A stretch of DNA of 64,000 nt from [Empedobacter] haloabium (GCA_008011715.2 CP136508.1:496001-560000); one strand, 5' to 3'. Positions 8,569 to 17,577 are shown, counted from the stretch's first letter. Notes: generated by a model not told the origin, from the sequence alone. Numbers and translations: made by a program.

Positions 8569-9138
8569 ATGTCTACTCTGCTGGCAGGAATTGATTTCGA
8601 TGCACCATCCGAGGAAGTGGCCCGCCTGCTGATCGGCGTCACGTTGCTGGTCGACGGGATCGGCGGACGCATCGTCGAAACGGAAGCCTACGACCGGGAA
8701 GACCCGGCCTCGCACGCCTTCTCCGGTCCCACCGCGCGCAACGCGTCGATGTTCGGGCCGGCCGCGCATGCCTACGTGTACCGCTCGTACGGCATCCACT
8801 GGTGCCTGAACTTCGTCTGCCGCGAGGCGGGCCATGGGGCGGGGGTGCTGATCCGCGCCATCGAGCCGGTGCAGGGGCTGGACGCGATGCGCGCCCGGCG
8901 CGGCCTGATGGATGCCAGGCTGCTGTGCTCCGGCCCCGGCCGCGTATGCCAGGCGCTGGCCGTCACGCGCGAGCACAACGGCCTGTCGCTGGCGGCGCCG
9001 CCGTTCGAGCTGCTGCCGCGCGCGGGCGACGTGGACGTCGTCGCCGGCCCGCGCATCGGCATCTCGAAGGCGATGGACGTGCCGTGGCGCTTCGGCCTGC
9101 GCGGCTCGCCCCATCTGAGCAAGCCATTCCGAACGTAG
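8569..9138 (+). CDS. DNA-3-methyladenine glycosylase (AAG/MPG family)
   Basis: 189-residue base-excision repair enzyme that removes alkylated purines. Family motifs: LLIGVTLLVDGIGGRIVETEAYDREDPASHAFSG (with the catalytic Glu in VETEAY), FGPAAHAYVYRSYGIHWCLN, GAGVLIRAIEPVQG, LCSGPGRVCQAL and GPRIGISKAMDVPWRF. An in-frame reading starts 78 bases earlier, but its extra residues are not family-like, so I take ATG 8569. It converges with the chemoreceptor gene; the two stop codons are separated by only three bases. Confidence 0.92.
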   Translation: MSTLLAGIDFDAPSEEVARLLIGVTLLVDGIGGRIVETEAYDREDPASHAFSGPTARNASMFGPAAHAYVYRSYGIHWCLNFVCREAGHGAGVLIRAIEPVQGLDAMRARRGLMDARLLCSGPGRVCQALAVTREHNGLSLAAPPFELLPRAGDVDVVAGPRIGISKAMDVPWRFGLRGSPHLSKPFRT

Positions 9139-9140
9139 GA

Positions 9141-9161
9141 GTCAGACCCGCCGGGCCTGGC
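9141..9161. repeat. Degenerate copy of the GGGTCTGACCC inverted repeat
   Basis: GTCAGACCC, a 3-base GCC loop, then GGGCCTGGC: the arms match at 7 of 9 positions and resemble the perfect hairpins at 33463-33493 and 59320-59346, which use the same GCC or GGC loop. It lies across the end of the chemoreceptor gene and supplies its final codons and stop. Confidence 0.5.
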
Positions 9162-10845
9162 CCCAGCCCTGCGTCGCTGGCAGGTCGTCCTCCACCTCGG
9201 CCAGTGGCAGCTGGCGCAAGCTGCGCAACGGACTACCCGGCGCCCGGCGCTCGAGTGCGACGTCGTGGTCCTGCTCCGCCTCCTGCGCGACCGTCTGTGC
9301 CGCATCGAACTCGAACACCGCCACCGCCCGCGACAGGTTGACCGCCTGTTCCTGCAGGCTCTCGGCCGCCGCGGCGGCCTGTTCGACCAGCGCGGCGTTC
9401 TGCTGCGTCACGTCGTCGATCTGGCCGACCGCGGCATTCACTTCCGAGATGCCCTGGGCCTGTTCGGCGCTGGCGGCGCTGATGCGCTCGATGATGTGAT
9501 TGACCTGCTGTACCGAGCCGACGATGTCGCCCATGCTGCTGCCGGCCAAGCTGACGGAAGCGGCGCCGTTGTCGATCGTGGCGACCGATGCGGCGATCAG
9601 CTCCTTGATCTCCTTGGCGGCGGCGGCCGAGCGCTGCGCCAGCGTGCGCACCTCGGATGCGACGACGGCGAAGCCGCGCCCCTGCTCGCCGGCCCGCGCC
9701 GCTTCCACGGCCGCGTTCAGCGCCAGGATATTGGTCTGGAACGAAATGCTGTCGATCACACCGATGATTTCGACGATCTTGCGTGAGCTGGCGCGAATCG
9801 ATTCCATCGTCGTTACCGCCTGGGCGACGGCATCGCCGCCTTTTTGCGCCAGGGTCGTCGCCGTTGCCGCCAGCCGGCAGGCTTCGCGGGCGTTGTCGGC
9901 ATTCTGGCGCACGGCCGTGGTCAGGCTTTCCATCGCGCTGGCGGTTTCTTCCAGCGAGCCGGCCTGGCGTTCCGTGCGGTTCGACAGGTCCAGGTTGCCG
10001 CTGGCGATTTCGTGCGACGCCGTGTCGATCGACTGCACGGCGCCGCGGATCGTGCGCAGGGTCTGCCCCAGGTTGGCGATGCTCTGGTCCAGCACCCGGG
10101 CGGTCTGCGCGATTTCGTCCTTGCCGTCATTGACCCTGCCGCTGGTGAGGCGGCCGGCCGCCAGGCTGCGCACCACGTCGGCGATGGCGCGGATATCGCG
10201 CAGCAGCACGGCACGCACCCGCATCGAGACCAGCAGCGAGAGCGCGACCGACAGCACGCACAGCACCGTCATCGTCACGCGCAGCTGCTGGAATTCGGCG
10301 GCCGCGCCGGCGTAGGCCGTTTCGCTGAGCGATTTCTCCAGCGCCGACTGGCGGCCCAGCGCCTCGTCCAGCTTGACGAACTGCGCTTCCGCCTTCTGCA
10401 TCGAGTTGGTGGCGATGGCCTGGTCCATCTGTGCCATCTCGATCGTTTCCAGCACGCCCTTGCGGTAGGCCGCCAGCGCCGCCACCGAGAGCTCGGCCAG
10501 CTTGCGCTCGTCCGCTGCGGATACCTGGGCCAGCTTGCGCAGCTGCTGCTCGATGGCCTGGTGGCGGTCGTGGATCTGCGCCGTCAGCGCATCCAGCCGG
10601 TTCTTCGCGAAGCTGCCGTTGACCCAGGCCAGCAGCTGGTAGATGTTGGCGTGGGCGAAGCGGGCGTCGCCCGCCACGTCGGCCACGGCTTTCAGGCGCG
10701 CGGCGCGCACCTGCACGAGGTTTTCCATCGAGGCGTTCTGGCGCACCATGCCGTACCACGCGCAGGCCGTGATGGCCACCAGCAGGATCAGCACGACGCC
10801 TGGCGCCAGCAACAGTTTGGGTCCGATTCGTAATTTGTTCAGCAT
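9142..10845 (-). CDS. Methyl-accepting chemotaxis protein
   Basis: 567-residue chemoreceptor. TM1 at residues 11-30, a helical periplasmic sensor at 31-188 resembling four-helix-bundle ligand domains, TM2 at about 189-210, HAMP at 211-265, and the signalling domain with the conserved hairpin tip at 360-400 ([41 protein letters not shown]). No C-terminal CheR-binding pentapeptide is seen. ATG 10845 has a GGAG site; upstream in-frame codons are not MCP-like. A soluble periplasmic Cache protein gene lies 70 bases upstream on the same strand and may be co-transcribed. The last codons lie in a repeat remnant. Confidence 0.93.
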   Translation of the reverse strand: MLNKLRIGPKLLLAPGVVLILLVAITACAWYGMVRQNASMENLVQVRAARLKAVADVAGDARFAHANIYQLLAWVNGSFAKNRLDALTAQIHDRHQAIEQQLRKLAQVSAADERKLAELSVAALAAYRKGVLETIEMAQMDQAIATNSMQKAEAQFVKLDEALGRQSALEKSLSETAYAGAAAEFQQLRVTMTVLCVLSVALSLLVSMRVRAVLLRDIRAIADVVRSLAAGRLTSGRVNDGKDEIAQTARVLDQSIANLGQTLRTIRGAVQSIDTASHEIASGNLDLSNRTERQAGSLEETASAMESLTTAVRQNADNAREACRLAATATTLAQKGGDAVAQAVTTMESIRASSRKIVEIIGVIDSISFQTNILALNAAVEAARAGEQGRGFAVVASEVRTLAQRSAAAAKEIKELIAASVATIDNGAASVSLAGSSMGDIVGSVQQVNHIIERISAASAEQAQGISEVNAAVGQIDDVTQQNAALVEQAAAAAESLQEQAVNLSRAVAVFEFDAAQTVAQEAEQDHDVALERRAPGSPLRSLRQLPLAEVEDDLPATQGWGQARRV

Positions 10846-10915
10846 GACGACTCCGCCAGAGCTAGGGTTGCTTTGCAAAGCGCAGCCGCGCCGGTCGTGC
10901 CGGCGCGGCAAGGAT

Positions 10916-11368
10916 TCATTTCTTGTAGATGCCCGCTTCCAGCACGACGTCATTGACCCGCAGGATGTACGTGGTCTTCGGTTCGATCTTGCCGCTCACG
11001 GGGTTCTTGTACATGTAGTCCACCCAGCCCTTGCCGCTCTTGGCGGCCAGCTCGATGATTTCGCGGCGGTACTTCTTGCCGCTGGGGTCCGGCACGTCCG
11101 TCAGGTCCTTGCCGACGATGGACGGGTTGATCGGATGGGCCAGCACGATGCCCGTCTTCAGGTCGCGCATGTCGACGTACAGTTCGCCCTGCACGAAGTC
11201 CGGGTCCTTGGCGGACAGCTTTTTCATCAGCTCGTCCTTGCCGTGCGCCTTCATGAAGGCGGCGCCCCGTTCGGCCATCGCGATGGCGTCCTTCTCGGTC
11301 GGTTCGGTGGCGGCGAAGGCGCTTGCCATCGCCAGGCAGGCCAGGCTGCCGATCAGCATCTGTTTCAT
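10916..11368 (-). CDS. Periplasmic single-Cache-domain protein
   Basis: 150 residues: signal peptide [19 protein letters not shown], then one small Cache-type sensing domain (about 25-148) with [86 protein letters not shown]. In many proteins this domain is the extracellular half of a receptor or kinase; here it stands alone and lacks a membrane anchor after cleavage. Its position just upstream of a chemoreceptor suggests that it binds a small ligand and presents it to that receptor. This partnership is inference. Confidence 0.8.
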   Translation of the reverse strand: MKQMLIGSLACLAMASAFAATEPTEKDAIAMAERGAAFMKAHGKDELMKKLSAKDPDFVQGELYVDMRDLKTGIVLAHPINPSIVGKDLTDVPDPSGKKYRREIIELAAKSGKGWVDYMYKNPVSGKIEPKTTYILRVNDVVLEAGIYKK

Positions 11369-11558
11369 TTGGAGGTTCCCTGGAAAAAGGAGGTTTCTGG
11401 AGTTGCCAGGAGTAATTTACGCGGCCGATGCCAGCCGGCAATTGAGCAAGCGCAAATCTGCGGACGTTTCCATGCGGATATTGAGTTCAGGCAACGACGA
11501 TTTGTTGCGTCTGCATACGATGGGAGTTTCCCAGTCCCGTCCAGTCAGGAGAAACACG

Positions 11559-12941
11559 ATGTCGAATCCGAAATTCAAGCCTTACACGCGCCAGAGCATC
11601 CGCCAGGCGCGCCAATGGCAGTGGTTACCGCCGGACCAGCAGGAGGCAGTGCAGGTGGTGTCGCACGTGATGCCGTTCCGCACCAACGAATACGTGATGG
11701 AGCAACTGATCGACTGGAGCCGTGTGCCGGACGATCCGATCTACCGGCTGACCTTCCCCCACCGTGACATGCTGCCGATCGAGGAGTACCGCACCCTGCG
11801 CGACCTGGTGATGGTGAAGCAGGACGACGCGGCGATCGCCGCCTACGTCCATCAGATCCGCATGCGCATGAATCCCCATCCGGCCGGCCAGATGACGCAC
11901 AACGTGCCGCGCGTGAACGACGCGCCGCTGCGCGGCCTGCAGCACAAATACAACGAAACGGTGCTGTTCTTTCCCAGCTCGGGTCAGACCTGCCACGCCT
12001 ACTGCACGTTCTGCTTCCGCTGGCCGCAGTTCGTCGGCATGGAGGACATGAAGTTCGACGCCAAGGAGACCGGCGAACTGGTGTCCTACCTGAAGAACCA
12101 CAAGGAAGTGACGGACGTGCTGATCACGGGCGGCGACCCGATGATCATGAACACGCGCTCGCTGGCCGACTTCATCGAGCCGCTGCTGGCGCCGGAGCTG
12201 GAGCACATCCAGAATATCCGCATCGGCACCAAGTCCGTGGCGTATTGGCCACAGCGCTTCGTCACCGACCGCGACGCGGACGACCTGCTGCGCCTGTTCG
12301 AGAAGGTCGTCGCCGCCGGCAAGAACATGGCGATCATGGGCCACTACAACCATGCGGTGGAGCTGCGCCAGGACATCGCCCAGAAGGCCGTCAAGCGCAT
12401 CGTCGGCACCGGCGCCACCTTGCGCATGCAGGGCCCGCTGATCCGCCACATCAACGAAGACCCGCACAGCTGGGCCGAGTTGTGGCGCACCGGCGTGCGC
12501 CTGGGCGCGATCCCGTACTACATGTTCGTCGAGCGCGATACCGGCCCGCGCGAGTACTTCCAGCTGCCGCTGGCACGCGCGCACGAGATCTTCCAGCAGG
12601 CCTACCAGATGGTGTCCGGCCTGGCGCGCACGGTGCGCGGTCCGTCGATGAGCGCCTTCCCCGGCAAGGTCGTCATCGACGGCGTGGCCAATATCGGCGG
12701 CGAAAAGGTGTTCGCGCTGCAGTTCCTGCAAGCCAGGAATCCCGACTGGGTGCGCAAGCCGTTCTACGCGAAGTACGATCCGGAAGCCACGTGGCTCGAT
12801 CACCTGAAGCCCGCGTTCGGACAGGAGCGCTTCTTCTTCGAGACGGAAGGCCAGCCCCACCATGTCGCACCGGTGGAGCGCAAGGTGATCCCGATCGGCT
12901 CCGCGCGCGAGGGCTGCGCGCCCCACAGCAACGCCGCCTGA
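11559..12941 (+). CDS. KamA-family radical SAM aminomutase
   Basis: 460-residue radical SAM enzyme of the lysine 2,3-aminomutase family, which moves an amino group from C2 to C3 using PLP, an iron-sulfur cluster and S-adenosylmethionine. The cluster motif CHAYCTFC gives Cys145, Cys149 and Cys152. DVLITGGDPM, IRIGTKSVAYWPQRF and SAFPGKVVIDGVANIGGEKV match the family; the lysine in FPGK is a candidate PLP lysine. It is much longer than EpmB (about 340). The substrate (lysine, glutamate or another amino acid) cannot be decided. GGAGA precedes the ATG; the MFS gene starts four bases after the stop region. Confidence 0.85.
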   Translation: MSNPKFKPYTRQSIRQARQWQWLPPDQQEAVQVVSHVMPFRTNEYVMEQLIDWSRVPDDPIYRLTFPHRDMLPIEEYRTLRDLVMVKQDDAAIAAYVHQIRMRMNPHPAGQMTHNVPRVNDAPLRGLQHKYNETVLFFPSSGQTCHAYCTFCFRWPQFVGMEDMKFDAKETGELVSYLKNHKEVTDVLITGGDPMIMNTRSLADFIEPLLAPELEHIQNIRIGTKSVAYWPQRFVTDRDADDLLRLFEKVVAAGKNMAIMGHYNHAVELRQDIAQKAVKRIVGTGATLRMQGPLIRHINEDPHSWAELWRTGVRLGAIPYYMFVERDTGPREYFQLPLARAHEIFQQAYQMVSGLARTVRGPSMSAFPGKVVIDGVANIGGEKVFALQFLQARNPDWVRKPFYAKYDPEATWLDHLKPAFGQERFFFETEGQPHHVAPVERKVIPIGSAREGCAPHSNAA

Positions 12942-12944
12942 GCC

Positions 12945-14231
12945 ATGGGCGATTCGAGCGCAGTGTGGCGCGGCCGCCAGCACGTGCCTGGCCAGCTGTC
13001 CGGCCTGGCCGTGCTGTGTCTCGTGTTCATCCCGTACGCATTGGGGCATTACCTGTCATGCCTGCTGCGTACCGTCAACGCGCTGCTGGCGCCGCAGCTG
13101 ATGGGGGCGGCCGCGTTGACGCCGGCCGAACTGGGCCTGCTGACGAGCGCCTACTTCCTCGCGTTCGCGGTGGCGCAATTGCCGGTGGGGCTGGCGCTGG
13201 ATCGCTACGGTCCGCGCCGCGTGCAGTTCGCCATGCTGCTGCTGGCCGCCTTCGGCACGCTGGCCTTCGCCGGCGGCAACACGTTCGGCCAGATGCTGGC
13301 CGCGCGCACGCTGATGGGGCTGGGCCTGGCGGGCTGCTTCATGGCGGCGGTGAAGGCCGTGTCGACCTGGATCTCGCCCACGCGGCTGCCTTCCGTGCAG
13401 GGCTACCTGATCGCGGCCGGGGGGCTGGGCGCCGCTTCGGCGACGCTGCCGGTGCGGCTGTTCCTGCAGTTCGCCGACTGGCGCTGGCTGTTCGTGTGCC
13501 TGGCATTGGCCTGCGCCGCCGTGGGCCTCCTGATATTCCTGCTGGCGCCGACGCCGCCCGCCGTGGCCAGCAAGCGTTTCGACCTGCGCGTGCTGTGGGA
13601 CGTGTACCGTCATCCCGTCTTCCGCGAAACGGCGGGGCTGGTACTGATACCGCACACGATCTTCTTCGGTGTGCAAGGCCTGTGGATCGGCCGCTGGCTG
13701 ACGGAGGTGGGCCGCTTTCCCGAGCAGAGCGTGGCGTGGCTGCTGTACCTGGGCATGGCGGCCGTGATCTTCGGCGCCATCTCGGTGGGCATGGTCACCG
13801 AGTGGGCCGCACGGCGCGGCATCGATGCGATCACGGTGGCAGCCGCCGGCATCGCGCTGTTCGTCGCGGTGCAGATCGGGATCGTGCTGGGCTGGCGTCC
13901 CGGCATGGCGCAGCTGTCGGTGCTGTTTACGCTGGTGGGCACGATCACCGGCATCGAATACACGATCGTCGCGCAGGCGATGCCGCCGGCGTTGACGGGG
14001 CGGGCATCGACCTGCCTGAACCTGCTGATCTTCACCGGCGCGTTCATGGTGCAGGCGGGCTTCGGCCAGGTACTGGGGTTGTGGCAGCCGGATGCCGCCA
14101 ACCACTATCCCGCCGCCGCCTACCAGGCCGCGTTCGGGGTGCTCGTGCTGCTGCAGCTGCCAGGTCTTGCCTGGTTCGCGTGGCGCCGCCGCAGGGCCCT
14201 GCCGCGGAACACTGTAGAATCTGCGTTTTGA
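12945..14231 (+). CDS. MFS transporter
   Basis: 428-residue major facilitator with about 12 hydrophobic segments. The loop 2-3 signature appears as GLALDRYGPRR, and the N-terminal half contains LLTSAYFLAFAVAQLPVGLALD, typical of this superfamily's sugar-phosphate/organic-anion-like members. ATG 12945 follows the kamA-like stop codon by three bases, which points to translational coupling and to a shared pathway. A role in moving the aminomutase substrate or product is inference from position only. Confidence 0.82.
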   Translation: MGDSSAVWRGRQHVPGQLSGLAVLCLVFIPYALGHYLSCLLRTVNALLAPQLMGAAALTPAELGLLTSAYFLAFAVAQLPVGLALDRYGPRRVQFAMLLLAAFGTLAFAGGNTFGQMLAARTLMGLGLAGCFMAAVKAVSTWISPTRLPSVQGYLIAAGGLGAASATLPVRLFLQFADWRWLFVCLALACAAVGLLIFLLAPTPPAVASKRFDLRVLWDVYRHPVFRETAGLVLIPHTIFFGVQGLWIGRWLTEVGRFPEQSVAWLLYLGMAAVIFGAISVGMVTEWAARRGIDAITVAAAGIALFVAVQIGIVLGWRPGMAQLSVLFTLVGTITGIEYTIVAQAMPPALTGRASTCLNLLIFTGAFMVQAGFGQVLGLWQPDAANHYPAAAYQAAFGVLVLLQLPGLAWFAWRRRRALPRNTVESAF

Positions 14232-14257
14232 CAGATGCAGTGACTGCAGGAGAAAGA

Positions 14258-15109
14258 ATGAAACTGGTTCGTTACGGCCGCGTGGGCAAGGAGAAGCCTG
14301 GCCTGATCGATGAGGAAGGCAAGCTGCGGGACCTGTCCGGCGTGATCGGCGACATCGGCGGCGCGAACCTGTCGGACAAGGCCTTGCGCAAGCTGGCCAG
14401 GATCGCGCCGGAATCGCTGCCGCTGGTGCGCGGCAATCCGCGCTTCGGCGTGCCGGTCGCCGGCGTCGGCAAGTTCATCGGCATCGGCCTGAATTACGCC
14501 GACCATGCTGCCGAAGCGGGCCTGCCGGTGCCGAAGGAGCCGATCGTCTTCATGAAGGCGATCACCAGCCTGTCCGGCCCGGACGACGACGTCATGCTGC
14601 CGAAGGGCTCGAAGAAAACGGACTGGGAAGTGGAGCTGGGCGTCGTCATCGGCACGCGCGCGCGCCACGTCAGCGAGGCCGACGCGGAGAAGCACATCGC
14701 CGGCTACTGCGTCGTCAACGACGTGTCGGAGCGCGAGTACCAGCTCGAGCGCGGCTCGCAATGGGACAAGGGCAAGGGCTGCGACACGTTCGGCCCCGTC
14801 GGCCCGTGGCTCGTCACGCGTGACGAGGTATGGGACGTCAATGACCTGGACCTGTACCTGGAGCTGAACGGCAAGCGCATGCAGACCGGCAGCACCTCGA
14901 CGATGATTTTCAAGGTGCCGCAGCTGGTCAGCTACCTGTCGCAGTTCATGACGCTGGAACCGGGCGACATCATCGCCACCGGCACGCCGCCGGGCGTGGG
15001 CATGGCCCGTTCGCCGAAGCGCTTCCTGAAGAAGGGCGACTTCCTGCGCCTCGGTATCGCCGGCTTGGGCGAGCAGCAGCAGGAAGTGATCGGGTTCCAG
15101 CAGTACTGA
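14258..15109 (+). CDS. Fumarylacetoacetate hydrolase family protein
   Basis: 283-residue member of the FAH superfamily, metal-dependent hydrolases or decarboxylases of beta-diketo acids. The N-terminal small domain (MKLVRYGRVGKEKPGLID) is followed by the catalytic fold: FIGIGLNYADHAAEAG, PIVFMKAITSLSGPDDDVMLP, DWEVELGVVIG (metal Glu ligands), YCVVNDVSEREYQ, GKGCDTFGPVGPWLVT, LEPGDIIATGTPPGVG. The length and pattern fit the ureidoglycolate-lyase-like or 2,4-diketo-3-deoxy-sugar-acid hydrolase branch rather than true FAH. AGGAGA precedes the ATG. It is in line with the MFS gene, 26 bases after it, and ends before a long inverted repeat. Confidence 0.88.
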   Translation: MKLVRYGRVGKEKPGLIDEEGKLRDLSGVIGDIGGANLSDKALRKLARIAPESLPLVRGNPRFGVPVAGVGKFIGIGLNYADHAAEAGLPVPKEPIVFMKAITSLSGPDDDVMLPKGSKKTDWEVELGVVIGTRARHVSEADAEKHIAGYCVVNDVSEREYQLERGSQWDKGKGCDTFGPVGPWLVTRDEVWDVNDLDLYLELNGKRMQTGSTSTMIFKVPQLVSYLSQFMTLEPGDIIATGTPPGVGMARSPKRFLKKGDFLRLGIAGLGEQQQEVIGFQQY

Positions 15110-15168
15110 AGCCAACTCGCGGCAGTCTGGAACCCCCGGCGACGCGCACCCGCGGCGGTTCGGTCACA

Positions 15169-15260
15169 GGGTCTGTCCCTGCGGGGACTGACCCTGGTTT
15201 TAATCGGCTGCGTCAATGCCGCCATGGGAAACCGGGGTCAGTCCCAGAGGGACAGACCCC
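15169..15260. repeat. Long inverted repeat, GGGTCTGTCCC/GGGACTGACCC family
   Basis: Two arms of about 32 bases (15169-15200 and 15229-15260) match almost completely as inverted repeats around a 28-base spacer. Each arm contains the words GGGTCTGTCCCT and GGGACTGACCC. It lies between the convergent ends of the FAH and aminotransferase genes, six bases from the latter, and could act as a bidirectional transcript end. Confidence 0.85.
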
Positions 15261-15266
15261 AAGCAT

Positions 15267-16610
15267 TCACTGGCCGGCGGGCCGCACGGCCGCCAGCGCC
15301 CGCGCCAACGCATCCGACAAGCGCGCCACGATCTGTCCCAGGTCCGCATCGGTGGCGATGAACGGCGGCGCCAGCAGGATATGGTCGCCGCGGCGCCCGT
15401 CCACCGTGCCGCCCATCGGATACACCATCAGGCCGCACTCCATCGCTTTTGCCTTCACGGCCGCGTGCAGCTTCAGGTCCGGATCGAATGGCCGCCTGGT
15501 GTCGCGGTCCTGCACCAGTTCCAGGCCGACGAACAGGCCGCGGCCACGGATGTCGCCCACGTGGGGATGCGTGCCGAAGGCATCGCGCAGCATGCGCCGC
15601 AACGTCACGCCGCGCGCGGTGACGGCAGCCAGCAAGGCGTCGCGCTGGATCACCTTCTGCACGGCCAGCGCGGCGGCGGCGGCGACCGGGTGCGCGTTGT
15701 ACGTGTGCCCGTGCTGGAACACGCCGCTGCCGCCGCGTAAGCGCTCGACGATGGGCGCGCGCGCCAGCACGGCGCCCACCGGCTGGTAGCCGGCGGCAAG
15801 GCCCTTGCCCAGCGCGACGATGTCCGGCACCACGCCTTCCTGCTCGATCGCGTACAGGGTGCCGGTGCGGCCCATGCCGCACATCACTTCATCGGCGATG
15901 AACAGGATGCCGTACTTGTCGCACAGCGCGCGCACGCCCTGGAAGTAGCCCGGCGTGGCGGCCACCGCACCCAGGGTCGCGCCCACCACCGGTTCGGCGC
16001 AGAAGCCGATCACGTTCTGTGGGCCGACGTCGAGGATCTTGTGTTCCAGCTCCACCAGCAGGCCGGCCGTGTACTCCTCCACGCTCTGGCTGGCCGGCCG
16101 CTCGCGGTACTCGTAGCAGGGCGACACGCGCGCCACGTCCATCAGCAGCGGCTCGAACGGCTTGCGGCGCCACTCGTTGCCGCCCAGCGCCAGCGCGCCC
16201 AGCGTGTTGCCGTGGTAGCTCTGGCGCCGTGCGATGAACACGCGCCGTTGCGGTTCGCCGTGTTCGACGAAGTACTGGCGCGCCAGCTTCAATGCCGTCT
16301 CGATGGCCTCGGACCCGCCCGAGACCAGGTAGACGTGGTTCAGGTCGCCCGGCGCGCCGTCGGCCAGCCGGGTCGCCAGCTCCTCGGCGGCATCGGTGGT
16401 GAAGAAGGCCGAGTGGGCATAGGCCGTCGTCTTCAGTTGCGAGCCGATGGCGGCCAGCACGTCCGGATGGCTATGGCCCAGCGACGACACGGCGGCACCG
16501 CCGCTGGCATCGAGATAGGTATTGCCGTCGCCGTCGCGAACGTACATGCCGAAGGCGCAGACGGCGGTTGGGGGCGCGACGCGCAGGTTGCGGTGGATGA
16601 GCTGGGTCAT
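15267..16610 (-). CDS. Class III (omega) aminotransferase
   Basis: 447-residue PLP-dependent aminotransferase of the ornithine/GABA/omega-amino acid class. Motifs: DASGGAAVSSLGHSHP, VSGGSEAIETALKLARQY, SYHGNTLGALALGG, FIADEVMCGMGRTG (PLP-ring Asp240) and VALGKGLAAGYQPVGAV (Schiff-base Lys269), then FQHGHTYNAHPVAAAAALAV. ATG 16610 has an AGGA site; the longer open frame upstream is not family-like. It converges with the FAH gene. Substrate unknown; a link to beta-lysine or other amine catabolism with the adjacent aminomutase is possible but unproven. Confidence 0.88.
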   Translation of the reverse strand: MTQLIHRNLRVAPPTAVCAFGMYVRDGDGNTYLDASGGAAVSSLGHSHPDVLAAIGSQLKTTAYAHSAFFTTDAAEELATRLADGAPGDLNHVYLVSGGSEAIETALKLARQYFVEHGEPQRRVFIARRQSYHGNTLGALALGGNEWRRKPFEPLLMDVARVSPCYEYRERPASQSVEEYTAGLLVELEHKILDVGPQNVIGFCAEPVVGATLGAVAATPGYFQGVRALCDKYGILFIADEVMCGMGRTGTLYAIEQEGVVPDIVALGKGLAAGYQPVGAVLARAPIVERLRGGSGVFQHGHTYNAHPVAAAAALAVQKVIQRDALLAAVTARGVTLRRMLRDAFGTHPHVGDIRGRGLFVGLELVQDRDTRRPFDPDLKLHAAVKAKAMECGLMVYPMGGTVDGRRGDHILLAPPFIATDADLGQIVARLSDALARALAAVRPAGQ

Positions 16611-16709
16611 GGTTTCCTCGCGGCAGGGTGGGTAGACAAAGGCCGACATTAGCCCGCGCCTTGCGCCACCGCTTTGATTTTTCCCTTGCCCTATGCGAAT
16701 ATTTCCCTC

Positions 16710-17264
16710 ATGACAGAACGCCTCGGCCCCATCCCCTTCGACGCCATGACGCCCGCCCAGCGGGCCGTCGCGCAAGCCGTCATCGACGGCCCGCGCGGTG
16801 CGCTGTATGGCCCCTTCGTGCCGCTGCTGCGCAGCCCCGAGCTGATGGCCGCGGCCCAGCAGATGGGCGAGTACCTGCGCTACCGCAGCGCGCTCGGCAC
16901 ACGCCTGTCCGAACTGGCGATCCTCGTCACGGCGCGGCACTGGAACCAGCAGGTCGAATGGGCGATCCACGCGCCGATCGCGGCGCAGTCAGGCATCGCA
17001 CAGGACGTCATCGACGCGATTGCCCAGCGCCGCGCGCCGGCCGGGCTGGCCCCGGACGAGCAGGCGGTGTTCGACTTCTGCAACGAACTGCAGCGCGACA
17101 AACGGGTAACGGATGCGACGTACGCGGCGGCGCTGGCCCTGTTCGGCGAACATGGCGTGACGGACCTGATGGGATTGAACGGCTACTACACGTTCCTGGC
17201 GATGGTGATGAACGCGGCGCAGTCGGCCGTGCCATCCACTACAGCAGCGCCGCTGCCTGACTGA
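16710..17264 (+). CDS. Carboxymuconolactone decarboxylase-like protein
   Basis: 184-residue small helical protein of the carboxymuconolactone decarboxylase / AhpD-like superfamily. The conserved core is RLSELAILVTARHWNQQVEWAIHAPIAAQSG, followed by QAVFDFCNELQRDKRVTDATYAAALALFGEHGVTDLMGLNGYYTFLAMVMNA. It lacks the CxxC of AhpD-type peroxidases, so a thiol peroxidase role is unlikely. A TTG start 36 bases upstream is possible; neither start has a clear Shine-Dalgarno. Divergent from the aminotransferase. Substrate unknown. Confidence 0.8.
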   Translation: MTERLGPIPFDAMTPAQRAVAQAVIDGPRGALYGPFVPLLRSPELMAAAQQMGEYLRYRSALGTRLSELAILVTARHWNQQVEWAIHAPIAAQSGIAQDVIDAIAQRRAPAGLAPDEQAVFDFCNELQRDKRVTDATYAAALALFGEHGVTDLMGLNGYYTFLAMVMNAAQSAVPSTTAAPLPD

Positions 17265-17334
17265 AGCAGCCTGCGAGTTCGCCCTGGCGGCGAAAGCGGT
17301 ACGGTGGACTTCAGGGTCGGCGTACCGGGGTGGT

Positions 17335-17577
17335 TCAGGCTTCGACGGACTGCCTGGCTCTGGTTTCTATTTTGCTCAGTGTCGGCATGACGAGCCGGTG
17401 CAGGTCCTTGCCGGTGTTGGTGGCGCTGAGCACCACGCGGCCGTTGGCGGCTTCCGCGACAGCCCAGTTCAGCAAGGTCAAAGCGTCGCGCAAGACGTCT
17501 GCCGCCTTGACGGGACCGCCGATGGTGTCCTGAATGTTGCGCAAGAAATCGTCATCTACATTCAGTCGAACTTCCAT
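17335..17577 (-). CDS. Small uncharacterised protein
   Basis: 80 residues starting MEVRLNVDDDFLRNIQ, preceded by GGGAG at proper spacing. The first part (VRLNVDDDFLRNI) looks like a beta strand followed by helix, as in ribbon-helix-helix DNA-binding or antitoxin proteins; the rest (AADVLRDALTLLNWAVAEAANGRVVLSATNTGKDLHRL) is compatible with a short helical and strand extension. No toxin-like partner is adjacent. It is separated by about 150 bases from the esterase gene. The ribbon-helix-helix idea is inference only. Confidence 0.55.
   Translation of the reverse strand: MEVRLNVDDDFLRNIQDTIGGPVKAADVLRDALTLLNWAVAEAANGRVVLSATNTGKDLHRLVMPTLSKIETRARQSVEA

Noticed and set aside
11031..11558. N-terminal extension of the KamA-like protein
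   Set aside because: It overlaps the Cache gene on the other strand and lacks family similarity; ATG 11559 has a good ribosome site.
12245..14257. Open frame running into the FAH gene from far upstream
   Set aside because: The upstream part overlaps the aminomutase and MFS genes in another frame and has no motif; the FAH gene has its own AGGAGA site and ATG at 14258.
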